Below are positions 1 through 7,495 of a DNA stretch of 23,825 bases, in pieces. The stretch's first letter is position 1. Every line of letters starts with the position of its first letter. The notes beneath the pieces were generated by a model. It was given only the letters and a program-made list of their open reading frames with translations, had not been told where the DNA came from and did no database searches. Source of the stretch: a virus; the IMG/VR virus record IMGVR_UViG_3300008110_001221, positions 1-23,825 of that record; one strand, written 5' to 3'. The position numbers and the translations under genes were made by a program.

Positions 1-1
1 A

Positions 2-265
2 GACGCGGAACGCATCTCACGCATGACGCCACTCGGTCAGGCGAAAGAGATTGGAAAGATTGAGGCCAAATTGGCCGCAGAACCTCCGGTCAAACGAACA
101 ACGTCAGCGCCAGCGCCGATTTCACCTGTTACTGCTCGAGCCTCCGGCTCGCCAGCACTTGACACTACAGACCCACGGTCAATTAAGACCATGACGGCCT
201 CGCAGTGGATTGAAGCTGATAGGGCACGCCAGATGAGAAAGCTCGAAGCACAACGTATCCGCTAA
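2..265 (+). CDS. Probable scaffold/head-assembly protein, C-terminal part (cut by left edge)
   Basis: The frame is open to the left edge, so only the last 87 or so residues are visible. The first in-frame ATG is at 23, but the codons before it read on smoothly, so it is probably internal. The segment is charged and low in complexity: a Pro/Ala/Ser-rich linker, then a basic helical end containing MTASQWIEADRARQMRKLEA. It sits directly before a P22-type coat gene, where such phages place the scaffolding protein, and a basic C-terminal helix that contacts coat is typical of scaffolds. The function is inferred from position and composition; no catalytic motif is visible. It could also be the end of another head-assembly gene. 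Confidence 0.5.
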   Translation, partial: DAERISRMTPLGQAKEIGKIEAKLAAEPPVKRTTSAPAPISPVTARASGSPALDTTDPRSIKTMTASQWIEADRARQMRKLEAQRIR

Positions 266-286
266 CTTTTTTTAGGAAATTTACAA

Positions 287-1498
287 ATGTCAAACTCGAT
301 TCTTACCATCGACATGATCACGCGCAAAGCGCTTGAGATTCTCGAAAACAACTTGGTTCTTACCCGTAACGTCAATCGTCAGTACGATGACAGCTTTGCT
401 GTTGAAGGCGCTAAGATTGGCTCCACACTGCGTATCCGTCTGCCTGACCGCGCTCTGGTTACTGACGGTGCCGCCCTGCAAGTTCAGGACGACAACGAGC
501 AGTTCACTACTTTGGCTGTTTCTACCCAAAAGCACATTGGTGTCAACTTCACATCTGCTGAATTGACTATGCAATTGGATGACTTCGCAGAGCGTGTTCT
601 TAAGCCGCGTATCAGCCAGTTGGCCTCCAGCATTGATGCTGACGTTGCCAATGCGTACAAAACCATCGGTAACACCGTTGGCACGCCTGGCACCACTCCT
701 TCAACTTCGCTGGTGCTGCTCCAAGCCCAACAAAAGCTGAACGAGAACGCTGCTGTGATGTCGCCACGTTACGCCACCGTAAACCCTGCGGCCAACGCCG
801 GTCTGGTTGAAGGTATGAAAGGTCTGTTCAATCCGACCGACACTATCTCCAAGCAGTTCCGCAACGGCATGATGGGCACCGGCGTGTTGGGCTTTGATGA
901 AGTCAACATGTCTCAGTCGATCAAGCAGCACACCACTGGCTCACGTAGCGCAAGCGCGTCCACACTGGTGAAGACCCCAGGCGTCACTGCCGAAGGTGCT
1001 TCTTCCATTCTGTTGGAACAAGGCTCTGTGTCTACCACCATCAAGGCTGGTGACGTGTTCACGGTCAGCGCTTGCAACGCCGTCAACCCACAGACCCGCG
1101 AGTCCACTGGTTCGCTGTTCCAGTTCGTTGCTCTGGCTGACGCCACTGCTTCGTCCGGCACTTGGACTGTGACTGTTGCTCCGATGTACTCGGCCAATCA
1201 CGCTCTGGCTACTGTAGATGTGCTGCCTGCAACTGGCGCAACTGTGACCTTCGTGGGCGCAGCTTCTACTCAGTACGCTCAGAACTTGGTCTACCACAAG
1301 GATGCCATCACGTTCGCCACTGCTGACCTGTTGCTGCCACAAGGCGTTGACATGGCTGCTCGTGCCGTTCACAACGGTATCAGCCTGCGCGTTGTTCGTC
1401 AGTACGACATCAACAACGACCGTATGCCTTGCCGTATTGACGTTCTGTATGGTTTCAGTACCATCCGTCCACAAATGGCCTGCCGCATCTGGGGCTAA
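287..1498 (+). CDS. Major capsid (coat) protein, P22 gp5-like
   Basis: This 403-residue protein would form the icosahedral shell. The start MSNSILTIDMITRKALEILENN, the pattern of NRQYDDSFA and GSTLRIRLPDR soon after, and the C-terminal RPQMACRIWG resemble the P22 gp5 coat family (P22 coat is about 430 residues). An AGGAAA ribosome-binding site lies just before the ATG. It follows the scaffold-like gene and precedes two small virion-type genes and gp4/gp10 homologues, which matches the head gene order of P22-like phages. A hairpin terminator follows the stop directly, so much of the transcript probably ends here and gives coat its high level. Recognition rests on recalled sequence features plus context. 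The family call is strong. Confidence 0.9.
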   Translation: MSNSILTIDMITRKALEILENNLVLTRNVNRQYDDSFAVEGAKIGSTLRIRLPDRALVTDGAALQVQDDNEQFTTLAVSTQKHIGVNFTSAELTMQLDDFAERVLKPRISQLASSIDADVANAYKTIGNTVGTPGTTPSTSLVLLQAQQKLNENAAVMSPRYATVNPAANAGLVEGMKGLFNPTDTISKQFRNGMMGTGVLGFDEVNMSQSIKQHTTGSRSASASTLVKTPGVTAEGASSILLEQGSVSTTIKAGDVFTVSACNAVNPQTRESTGSLFQFVALADATASSGTWTVTVAPMYSANHALATVDVLPATGATVTFVGAASTQYAQNLVYHKDAITFATADLLLPQGVDMAARAVHNGISLRVVRQYDINNDRMPCRIDVLYGFSTIRPQMACRIWG

Positions 1499-1503
1499 AC
1501 CTA

Positions 1504-1524
1504 ATGCCCCTTCGGGGGCGTTTT
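1504..1524 (+). terminator. Rho-independent terminator after coat gene
   Basis: A GCCCC-TTCG-GGGGC hairpin (arms 1504-1510 and 1515-1521, including one G-T pair) has a stable TTCG tetraloop and runs into four T residues. It begins six bases after the coat stop. Downstream genes are on the same strand with no obvious new promoter, so termination is probably partial. Confidence 0.8.
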
Positions 1525-1549
1525 CTAAATCTTTTTAAGGAAATTTATC

Positions 1550-1948
1550 ATGGCTCTTCCTAATGGCGCTGGTGGCTACCAGCTTGGTGACGGCAATATC
1601 GGTGAAGCTGTTCTGTCGGTTCAAGGCGCTCCTACTGCTGTGGCTGCTGCCGCAACAATGACGGCTGCTGAACTGGCTAATGGCTTGTTTGTGTTCAACG
1701 GCACTGCCGGTAGTCTGACTTTGCCCACCGTGGCATTGGTAGAAGCCGACATCTCGGCTGCATCAAAAGTCAACGCTTCTTTTGACTTCATCATCATTAA
1801 CGCTGATGCAACCACCGATGACGTGACTCTGGCTGTCGGCACTGGCTGGACAATTGTTGGTAACGCTGTCGTGTCAGAAGCTACTTCTGCTCAGTTCCGC
1901 GCCCGTAAAACCGGCGATGGTACTTGGACTGCATACCGCATTGCCTAA
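1550..1948 (+). CDS. Small virion-type protein, possible capsid decoration protein
   Basis: A 132-residue protein rich in Ala, Thr and Val with an alternating pattern expected of beta structure and no membrane segment or catalytic motif. The C-terminal part (GTGWTIVGNAVVSEATSAQFRARK then GTWTAYRIA) looks like the closing strands of a beta sandwich, as in many phage decoration or fibre-tip domains. It has its own AAGGAA ribosome-binding site and lies between two terminators right after coat, the place where cement or decoration proteins are often coded. I cannot assign a family. The decoration role is an inference from position, size and composition. Confidence 0.75.
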   Translation: MALPNGAGGYQLGDGNIGEAVLSVQGAPTAVAAAATMTAAELANGLFVFNGTAGSLTLPTVALVEADISAASKVNASFDFIIINADATTDDVTLAVGTGWTIVGNAVVSEATSAQFRARKTGDGTWTAYRIA

Positions 1949-1952
1949 ATCT

Positions 1953-1977
1953 GATGGGGCTTCGGCCCCATCTTCTT
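1953..1977 (+). terminator. Rho-independent terminator, perfect 8-bp stem
   Basis: GATGGGGC (1953-1960), TTCG loop, GCCCCATC (1965-1972), then TTCTT. The stem is perfect and starts four bases after the preceding stop codon. Confidence 0.8.
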
Positions 1978-1990
1978 AAAGGGAAAAATC

Positions 1991-2317
1991 ATGCCAAATA
2001 CAAAAGCTGTAGGCGTTGCGTTTGAAGACGCGCAACTGGACGGCGCAATCATGGGCAAAACGGGCGGCACCGCGGGTTTCTACGGTACAACCCCTGTAGT
2101 TCAAGGCGCTGCCTTGACTACTCAGTTGACCTCAATTACCAGCACTGCACCAAGCACTGCTGATTACGCAATTCAAGACCTAACTCAGACTACCCCCTTT
2201 GGTTTTGCGACCAAAGACGAAGGTAACACTGTTTTGTCTGTGATCGCCAACTTGCAAGCCCGCCTTGCTCAAGTTGAATCACGTCTTGAAACTGTCGGTT
2301 TGATTGCATCTAACTAA
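1991..2317 (+). CDS. Small virion-type protein, possible head fibre or head decoration
   Basis: A 108-residue protein. The middle GFYGTTPVVQGAAL, a Thr-rich linker, the PFGFATKDEGN motif and a C-terminal heptad-like helix (VLSVIANLQARLAQVESRLETVGL) form an arrangement I recall from many small phage structural proteins that trimerise through the final coiled coil. AAAGGGA precedes the ATG. It is bounded by a terminator on each side, as is the gene before it. No enzymatic motif is present. Head-fibre or decoration function is inference; the gene itself is well supported by ribosome-binding site, spacing and the terminator directly after the stop. Confidence 0.75.
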   Translation: MPNTKAVGVAFEDAQLDGAIMGKTGGTAGFYGTTPVVQGAALTTQLTSITSTAPSTADYAIQDLTQTTPFGFATKDEGNTVLSVIANLQARLAQVESRLETVGLIASN

Positions 2318-2346
2318 AAAGCGGGGGCTTCTGCCCCCGTTTTCTT
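2318..2346 (+). terminator. Rho-independent terminator, long GC-rich stem
   Basis: Arms 2318-2328 and 2333-2343 pair over 11 positions (one G-T pair), with a TTCT loop and T-rich tail TTTTCTT. It starts immediately after the stop codon and its tail abuts the next ATG. The A-rich left flank also pairs with the T tract. Confidence 0.82.
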
Positions 2347-2535
2347 ATGAACATTTATCTTCAGCACCCCGTCCACGGGGCCAAAGTTGCCACGATGGAA
2401 CTTGAAGCCGTGTTTGATGAAACACACGGCTGGACACGCTACAATCCTGACATGCCTTCAGAACCTGAAGAAGCAGTTAACGCGCTAGAAGTCAAGCGCA
2501 AGTACACACGTAAGGCTGTAGCCGAAGGAGTCTGA
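2347..2535 (+). CDS. Small conserved-type phage protein of unknown function
   Basis: A 62-residue acidic-to-basic protein: an N-terminal IYLQHPVHGAKVA strand, WTRYNPD in the middle, and a basic tail VKRKYTRKA. I recall similar short proteins before the gp4-like gene of related phages but know no function. The odd feature is the start: the ATG directly follows the T tract of a terminator and no Shine-Dalgarno sequence is visible. The next in-frame ATG (2395) has none either. The stop precedes the next gene's ATG by one base, and this gene's end carries that gene's AAGGAG site. Confidence 0.65.
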   Translation: MNIYLQHPVHGAKVATMELEAVFDETHGWTRYNPDMPSEPEEAVNALEVKRKYTRKAVAEGV

Positions 2536-2536
2536 G

Positions 2537-3253
2537 ATGGCCGTTTACACTGCTGGCGATCAAATCAATCGGGCGCTTCGGCTGCTCGGCGTGCTAGCCG
2601 AAGGTGAAACGGCTTCAGCCGCGTTGTCACAAGATGCCTTGATGGCAATGAACCAGATGATCGACTCATGGAACACTGAGCGCCTATCTGTCTTTTGCAC
2701 ACAAGACCAAACCTTTACATGGCCCGCTGGCGAGTACATCCGCACGCTTGGCCCTACCGGCAATTTTATTGGCCTGCGCCCTGTGCTGCTGGATGAGTCA
2801 ACTTACTTCCGTGACCCTGGCACGAACGTGTCGTTTGGCATCAAGTTCATCAACCAGCAACAGTACAACGGCATCGCGGTCAAGACGGTGACCAGCACCT
2901 ACCCGCAAGTGATCTTTGTGAACATGGGTTTCCCCGATGTCACGATGTCTATCTACCCGCGCCCTACACGCGATCTGGAATGGCACTTTATATCGGTTCA
3001 AAAGCTGGATGAGCCTGCTACGCTGGTGACCGACCTGTTGTTCCCACCTGGCTACTTGCGTGCGTTCACCTACAACTTGGCAATGGAACTTGCGCCAGAG
3101 TTTGGCATTGAGCCAAGCCCCCAAGTGCAGCGCATTGCCATGACAAGCAAGCGCAATTTGAAACGCATCAACAATCCAGATGATGTGATGTCGATGCCAT
3201 ACGCCATCGTGGCGACTCGTCAGCGGTTTAACATCTACGCCGGAAATTACTGA
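2537..3253 (+). CDS. Head-tail adaptor / packaged DNA stabilisation protein, P22 gp4-like
   Basis: A 238-residue protein in the gp4 position of P22-like phages, between head genes and a gp10 homologue. The beginning (YTAGDQINRALRLLGVLAEGE), then DALMAMNQMIDSWNTERL, is the helical start typical of gp4-type adaptors, which bind the portal after packaging and form the first ring of the tail. It is longer than P22 gp4 (166 residues). The C-terminal part (FPPGYLRAFTYNLAMELAPEFG) also matches the family as I recall it. AAGGAG lies six bases before the ATG. The stop overlaps the next start by one base (TGATG), so the two adaptor proteins are probably made in a coupled way. Confidence 0.8.
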   Translation: MAVYTAGDQINRALRLLGVLAEGETASAALSQDALMAMNQMIDSWNTERLSVFCTQDQTFTWPAGEYIRTLGPTGNFIGLRPVLLDESTYFRDPGTNVSFGIKFINQQQYNGIAVKTVTSTYPQVIFVNMGFPDVTMSIYPRPTRDLEWHFISVQKLDEPATLVTDLLFPPGYLRAFTYNLAMELAPEFGIEPSPQVQRIAMTSKRNLKRINNPDDVMSMPYAIVATRQRFNIYAGNY

Positions 3254-4698
3254 TGGACTCGCCAATTCTTGGCTCTAGCTATGTGGCTCGCAGCGTAAAC
3301 GCTGCTGATAACCGCATGGTGAACATGTACCCCGAGATAGTGCCCGAGGGAGGCAAGACGGCGGCTTTTCTGTCCCGCTGCCCTGGCCTTCAGCGCTTAG
3401 TGGCCGCTGGCACTGGCCCCGTCCGTGGGCTGTGGGCGCTAAAAGACTACCTGTATGCCGTTTCTGGCGACACGGTGTACCGGCTCAATGTGATCGGCAA
3501 CACCACCCGCTGGAAAATTAAGCCTTTGGGCACGGTCACCGGCACTGGCCCTGTGTCCATGTCGGACAACGGCACCCAGATTTTTATTGCGTGCAACCCA
3601 GACGGGTACATCTACAACTCCACCACGGAGGTGTTTGCACAGATTACCGACCCTGATTTTCCAGGCGCAGTCAAAGTCAGCTATCTTGACGGCTATTTTG
3701 TGTTTAATGAACCCAACAGTTCGCGGGTGTGGGTGACTCAATTGCTGGACGGCCTGTCTGTTGACCCGTTGGATTTCGCCAGCGCAGAGGGCGATCCTGA
3801 CGGTTTGGTGTCGCTGATTGTTGACCACCGCGAGGCATGGCTGTTTGGCTCCAACTCAATTGAGGTTTGGTATGACGCTGGCCTACCTGACTTCCCGCTA
3901 CAGCGCATTCAGGGCGCTTTTAACGAGATTGGCTGCGCTGCCCCCTACTCGGTTGCAAAACTCGACAACGGCCTGTTTTGGCTAGGTTCTGACGCCCGTG
4001 GGCGGGGCATTGTCTATCGGGCCAACGGCTACACGGGTGTACGTGTTTCTACGCACGCTGTCGAGTGGCAAATCCAGCAATACGCTGATTTGTCGGATGC
4101 CATCGGCTACACATACCAGCAAGACGGCCATGCTTTTTATGTGCTGATTTTCCCAAGCGCTCAGACCACTTGGGTCTACGATGTGGCTACGCAAGCCTGG
4201 CACGAACGTGCAGGCTGGTCTAACGGCGATTTTGTGCGGCATCGCTCCAATTGCCAAGTCGTCTATGACGAAAAGGTTATTGTTGGCGATTTTGAAAACG
4301 GCAACATCTACGCCTTTAACTTGGACGTGTACGCTGACAACGGCGACATCCAAAAGTGGCTGCGGTCGTGGCGGGCGCTGCCTACCGGCACAAACAACCT
4401 AAAGCGGTCAGCGCAGCACACCTTGCAGATTGATTGCGAAACAGGTGTGGGCCTTAACACCGGCCAAGGCGATGACCCTCAAATTATGCTGCGCTGGTCT
4501 GATGACGGTGGGCACACATGGTCTAACGAGCGCTGGATGTCGATGGGCAAAGTTGGCGAGTATTTTAAGCGTGCCTTTGCTCGCCGATTGGGCATGACGT
4601 TAAAGTTGCGTGACCGCGTGTATGAAATTTCTGGCACTGATCCGGTAAAAATAGCGATCATGGGCGCTCAACTTTACGTGACGCCTACCAATGCCTGA
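3253..4698 (+). CDS. Packaged DNA stabilisation / tail hub protein, P22 gp10-like
   Basis: A 481-residue protein, close to P22 gp10 (472 residues). The start GSSYVARSVNAADNRMVNMYPE and the following CPGLQRLVAAGTGPVRGLW are characteristic of the gp10 family, which forms the ring between gp4 and the needle or spike and closes the portal after packaging. The rest shows repeated beta-blade-like units (LFGSNSIEVWYDAG, WVYDVATQAWHER), as expected for a beta-propeller-like hub. The start codon shares one base with the previous stop. The gene overlaps the next start by eight bases, again suggesting coupled translation of the tail genes. Confidence 0.85.
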   Translation: MDSPILGSSYVARSVNAADNRMVNMYPEIVPEGGKTAAFLSRCPGLQRLVAAGTGPVRGLWALKDYLYAVSGDTVYRLNVIGNTTRWKIKPLGTVTGTGPVSMSDNGTQIFIACNPDGYIYNSTTEVFAQITDPDFPGAVKVSYLDGYFVFNEPNSSRVWVTQLLDGLSVDPLDFASAEGDPDGLVSLIVDHREAWLFGSNSIEVWYDAGLPDFPLQRIQGAFNEIGCAAPYSVAKLDNGLFWLGSDARGRGIVYRANGYTGVRVSTHAVEWQIQQYADLSDAIGYTYQQDGHAFYVLIFPSAQTTWVYDVATQAWHERAGWSNGDFVRHRSNCQVVYDEKVIVGDFENGNIYAFNLDVYADNGDIQKWLRSWRALPTGTNNLKRSAQHTLQIDCETGVGLNTGQGDDPQIMLRWSDDGGHTWSNERWMSMGKVGEYFKRAFARRLGMTLKLRDRVYEISGTDPVKIAIMGAQLYVTPTNA

Positions 4699-6070
4699 AC
4701 AACCAAATATCACCAACATCCCTTCTGCGAGGGTCGAAATCATTGACTCTCGCACGGGGATGATCTCGCGTGAGTGGTATCGGTTTTTTCTCAATCTGTT
4801 TAACCTTGCAGGCAACGGCGGCAACCAAACATCGCTGGATGACTTGCAACTAGGCCCACCGCCATCTGGTGAGACAACCAGCAGCGGGGGCGGTACTGGG
4901 ACGGTTACGTCTGTTGATGTCTCTGGCGGCACAACGGGGATAACCACTACTGGCGGGCCAATTACAACCAGCGGCACGATTACGCTGGGCTTGACGGGCC
5001 AATTGCAAACCCCCACTGCAATCCAGATGGGCAATGGCTCGGCCACAACGCTGGCCGCTGGCAAGATGTGGTACAACCAAACCACGGGAGCGTGGAACTT
5101 GGGCATGGGCAATGGCAACATTACCCAGCAAGTTGGTGAAGAAATATTTGTGTACGGTAAAGCCTCTGCCGCTATTACTGACTCGCCACTCCAAATTATT
5201 TACCACACCGGCACGGTGGGGGCTAGCAGCGTCATTACGTTTGGCCCTACGGTTGCGGGCATTACAGACGCCAACGCAATTATTGGTATAGCCACTGAAT
5301 CTTTGGCGCATAACGATTTTGGCCGCGCCACAGTGTTTGGCGTGGTGCGGAACATCACAACCGACGGCACTGCCTTTGGGCAAACTTGGGCCGACGATGA
5401 TGTAATCTGGTATGACCCAGTGACGGGCAACCCTACGAATGTTGAACCAGTTGCGCCCAACATCAAGGTACAAGTTGGTCTGGTCATTAAGGCCGGTTCG
5501 GGTGGGTCGGGGTCTTTTCAAGTCGGCATAAATCGCGGGTCTACGCTTGGAGGCACTGACTCTAATGTGCAGTTTGGCACTTTGGCGAACAACAACCTGA
5601 TTGCGTATGACAGCACGCTAGGCTATTGGAAAAACGTCACCTCGTCTGCGTTAGGTTTTGTCACTTCGGTCACAGGCACCAGCCCCGTGGTGTCTTCTGG
5701 GGGCACAACGCCAGCCATCAGCTTGGCAGCGGGGTATGGCGACACGCTCAATCCGTATGCCAGCAAAGCGGCCAATTACTTTTTGGCTGCACCCAACGGG
5801 TCTGCCGGTGTGCCGACATTCCGCGCAGTTGTTGCGGCTGACATTCCTACGCTGAACCAGAACACCACTGGCAGTGCGGCCACCTTGACCACAGGCCGAA
5901 CCATTGCCATAACGGGCGACCTGGCTTACACCAGCCCATCATTTGACGGCTCGACAAACGTCACGGCTGCGGGCACTTTGGCGACTGTCAATGCCACGGT
6001 TGGCTCGTTCACAAACGCCAGCATTACCGTCAATGGCAAAGGCTTGGTCACGGCACACGGCAGCGTCTAG
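4691..6070 (+). CDS. Tail fibre protein, N-terminal 459 residues (frame broken by 7-bp duplication)
   Basis: This occupies the needle (gp26) position of the P22 layout. Residues 1-40 (IDSRTGMISREWYRFFLNLFN) resemble a conserved attachment segment found at the start of many phage tail proteins. The rest is a long Gly/Thr/Ser-rich, beta-repeat fibre shaft. Near the end it enters the common fibre motif (SFTNASITVNGKGLVTA) and then stops at a TAG (6068-6070). The stop arises because CACGGCA is present twice (6049-6055, 6056-6062). Removing one copy continues the motif as TAASSGAAP in the following frame and gives a 659-residue protein ending at 6677. As it stands the product lacks about 200 residues, including the probable receptor-binding tip. 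Confidence 0.85.
   Translation: MPEQPNITNIPSARVEIIDSRTGMISREWYRFFLNLFNLAGNGGNQTSLDDLQLGPPPSGETTSSGGGTGTVTSVDVSGGTTGITTTGGPITTSGTITLGLTGQLQTPTAIQMGNGSATTLAAGKMWYNQTTGAWNLGMGNGNITQQVGEEIFVYGKASAAITDSPLQIIYHTGTVGASSVITFGPTVAGITDANAIIGIATESLAHNDFGRATVFGVVRNITTDGTAFGQTWADDDVIWYDPVTGNPTNVEPVAPNIKVQVGLVIKAGSGGSGSFQVGINRGSTLGGTDSNVQFGTLANNNLIAYDSTLGYWKNVTSSALGFVTSVTGTSPVVSSGGTTPAISLAAGYGDTLNPYASKAANYFLAAPNGSAGVPTFRAVVAADIPTLNQNTTGSAATLTTGRTIAITGDLAYTSPSFDGSTNVTAAGTLATVNATVGSFTNASITVNGKGLVTAHGSV
5660..5872 (+). repeat. 71-codon direct repeat in fibre gene, copy 1
   Basis: It encodes VTSVTGTSPVVSSGG through PTLNQNTTG. The same 71 residues recur at 6084-6296 with only a few substitutions (TT to AT, AGY to TAY, KAANYF to KTANFV). 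Confidence 0.85.
6049..6062 (+). repeat. Exact 7-bp tandem duplication that shifts the fibre frame
   Basis: CACGGCA occurs twice in a row (6049-6055 and 6056-6062). Seven bases is not a multiple of three, so two copies produce a TAG eight bases downstream, whereas one copy leaves the fibre open. Slipped-strand pairing can add or remove such a copy. Confidence 0.9.
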
Positions 6071-6677
6071 CGGCGCTGCGCCAGTTACCTCTGTCACTGG
6101 CACCTCGCCCGTGGTATCTAGCGGCGGCGCAACACCGGCGATTAGCCTTGCCACTGCTTACGGCGATACGCTCAACCCTTACGCCAGCAAGACCGCCAAC
6201 TTTGTGCTGGCTGCGCCTAATGGATCGGCTGGCGTGCCTACCTTTAGGGCGGTGGTGGCGGCTGACATTCCTACGCTTAACCAAAACACCACTGGAACTG
6301 CGTCCAATGTCACCGGCACCGTAGCCATAGCCAACGGCGGCACGGGCCAGACAGCAGCCGCCGCCGCGTTCAATGCTCTGTCGCCCATTACATCTACGGG
6401 CGACTTGATTATTGGTAACGGCGTCAATAGCGCCACTAGGCTGGCTATTGGCACTACCAGCTATGTTTTGACATCCAACGGCACTACGGCCACATGGGCG
6501 GCGGCGGCTGGCGGCGGCAGCAACATCACGGCGCTGGGTTTGTGGGAAAATAATGCTTCAATCACGGCTAATTACACGATTGGAACGGGCAACAATGCTA
6601 CGTCTGCTGGCCCAATTTCCGTTGCGGCCAGTATTGTTGTCACAGTGCCTACAGGCTCAACATGGGTCGTTCTTTAA
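6063..6677 (+). pseudogene. Distal part of tail fibre, out of frame with its N-terminus
   Basis: In the +1 frame relative to the upstream segment, this region codes ASSGAAPVTSVTGTS, a second copy of the 71-residue repeat, then GGTGQTAAAAAFNAL (a widespread phage fibre motif), and a tip ending in VTVPTGSTWVVL. It has no in-frame ATG after the frame break and no visible ribosome-binding site at a GTG or TTG, so it is unlikely to be made alone. It would be made only by a one-copy variant, by +1 frameshifting, or not at all. The TAA stop is followed by an AAGGA site for the next gene. The coding pattern is intact, with no further stops, so the break is recent, switchable or a sequence error. Confidence 0.8.
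6084..6296 (+). repeat. 71-codon direct repeat in fibre gene, copy 2
   Basis: Second copy of the repeat at 5660-5872, lying in the distal frame. Many differences are silent, so the duplication is old and the protein sequence has been kept under selection. Confidence 0.85.
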
Positions 6678-6686
6678 GGATTACAC

Positions 6687-7028
6687 ATGACAGTTACCGC
6701 CCGAAATTTAGTGCCCGCAAAGCTGGTGGAAAACACCCAGACCACCCAGTACATTGTGCCCACCAACGCCACAGCCGTGATTATTGACAAATTTACGGCC
6801 ACAAACACCAGTGCCAGCACGGCTACAATCAGTGTAAACTTGGTCACAGGCTCGGACACCGCAGGCAATCAGAACCTGATAACCAAGACCAAGTCGTTAG
6901 CCGCGTCTGAGGTGTACACGTTTCCAGAACTGGTGGGTCAAATTTTGCCAACTGCTGCGTTCATATCAACCATTGCCAGTGCGGCCAGCGCTATCAACAT
7001 GCGCGTGTCTGGGCGAGAAGTGACGTGA
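6687..7028 (+). CDS. Small beta-rich virion-type protein, unknown
   Basis: A 113-residue protein with no membrane segment. It reads as alternating strands: TTQYIVPTNATAVIIDKFTATN, TATISVNLVTG, then SEVYTFPELVGQIL and a final INMRVSGREVT. This looks like a compact beta sandwich, such as a small fibre-associated or connector protein. AAGGA lies just before the start, between the fibre stop and this ATG. The end overlaps the acetyltransferase start (TGATG). I recall such short proteins next to fibre genes but cannot name a family; a structural role is inferred from position and composition. Confidence 0.7.
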   Translation: MTVTARNLVPAKLVENTQTTQYIVPTNATAVIIDKFTATNTSASTATISVNLVTGSDTAGNQNLITKTKSLAASEVYTFPELVGQILPTAAFISTIASAASAINMRVSGREVT

Positions 7029-7495
7029 TGATTGTTCGTGACGCTACCGAAGCCGATTTGCCGCAGTACATTGTACTGGCCGAGTCATTTCACATAGCGT
7101 CACCTATGCACGGCGTCATTGATTTTGATCCAGTTGGCTACGCTGAGTTCTATACCGCGTCACTTCAAAATAATTCGGTAGGTGTTTGGCTAGCTGAAAT
7201 TGACGGTGAAATTGTCGGGATAGCGGGCGCAGTAGCATACCCGCTGTACTTCAACCCGGCCGCGCTTGTGGTTCAAGAGTTATGGTGGTGGCTAACGCCA
7301 AAGGCGCGGGGAAGCGGCGCAGGCGGTAAAATGTTCAAACAAATTGAACAATGGGCCGAAGATCACAATGCGTCAGCGCTTTTTATGATTGCTTTAGAAG
7401 ACAATCGGGCAAAAAAGATGGAAAATCTATACGTTCGTGCGGGTTTTAGGCCAATGGAACGAACTTTTATTAAAGAGGTCACATCATGGCAATAG
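7028..7495 (+). CDS. GNAT family N-acetyltransferase
   Basis: A 155-residue protein of typical single-domain GNAT length. The start MIVRDATEADLP is the usual first strand and helix. The acetyl-CoA pyrophosphate loop is visible as ARGSGAGGKM (about residues 93-102; Q/R-x-x-G-x-G/A pattern), preceded by strand ELWWWL, and the C-terminal part NLYVRAGFRPMERTF is the usual last motif. It would transfer acetyl from acetyl-CoA to an amine, but the substrate cannot be read from sequence. I chose ATG 7028, which shares one base with the previous stop, over the GTG at 7025. It overlaps the next gene by ten bases and so is expressed with virion genes, which suggests late expression. Confidence 0.85.
   Translation: MIVRDATEADLPQYIVLAESFHIASPMHGVIDFDPVGYAEFYTASLQNNSVGVWLAEIDGEIVGIAGAVAYPLYFNPAALVVQELWWWLTPKARGSGAGGKMFKQIEQWAEDHNASALFMIALEDNRAKKMENLYVRAGFRPMERTFIKEVTSWQ

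Noticed and set aside
941-1474. Long minus-strand open frame (177 codons) opposite the coat gene
   Set aside because: It is antisense to a clear coat gene, has no ribosome-binding site and shows no protein-like motif; it is a shadow of the coat codon pattern.
5943-6070. ATG at 5943 as a separate start for the distal fibre frame
   Set aside because: Up to 6062 this frame is the out-of-frame shadow of the real fibre (basic, low-quality sequence) and has no ribosome-binding site; the true continuation begins at the 7-bp duplication.
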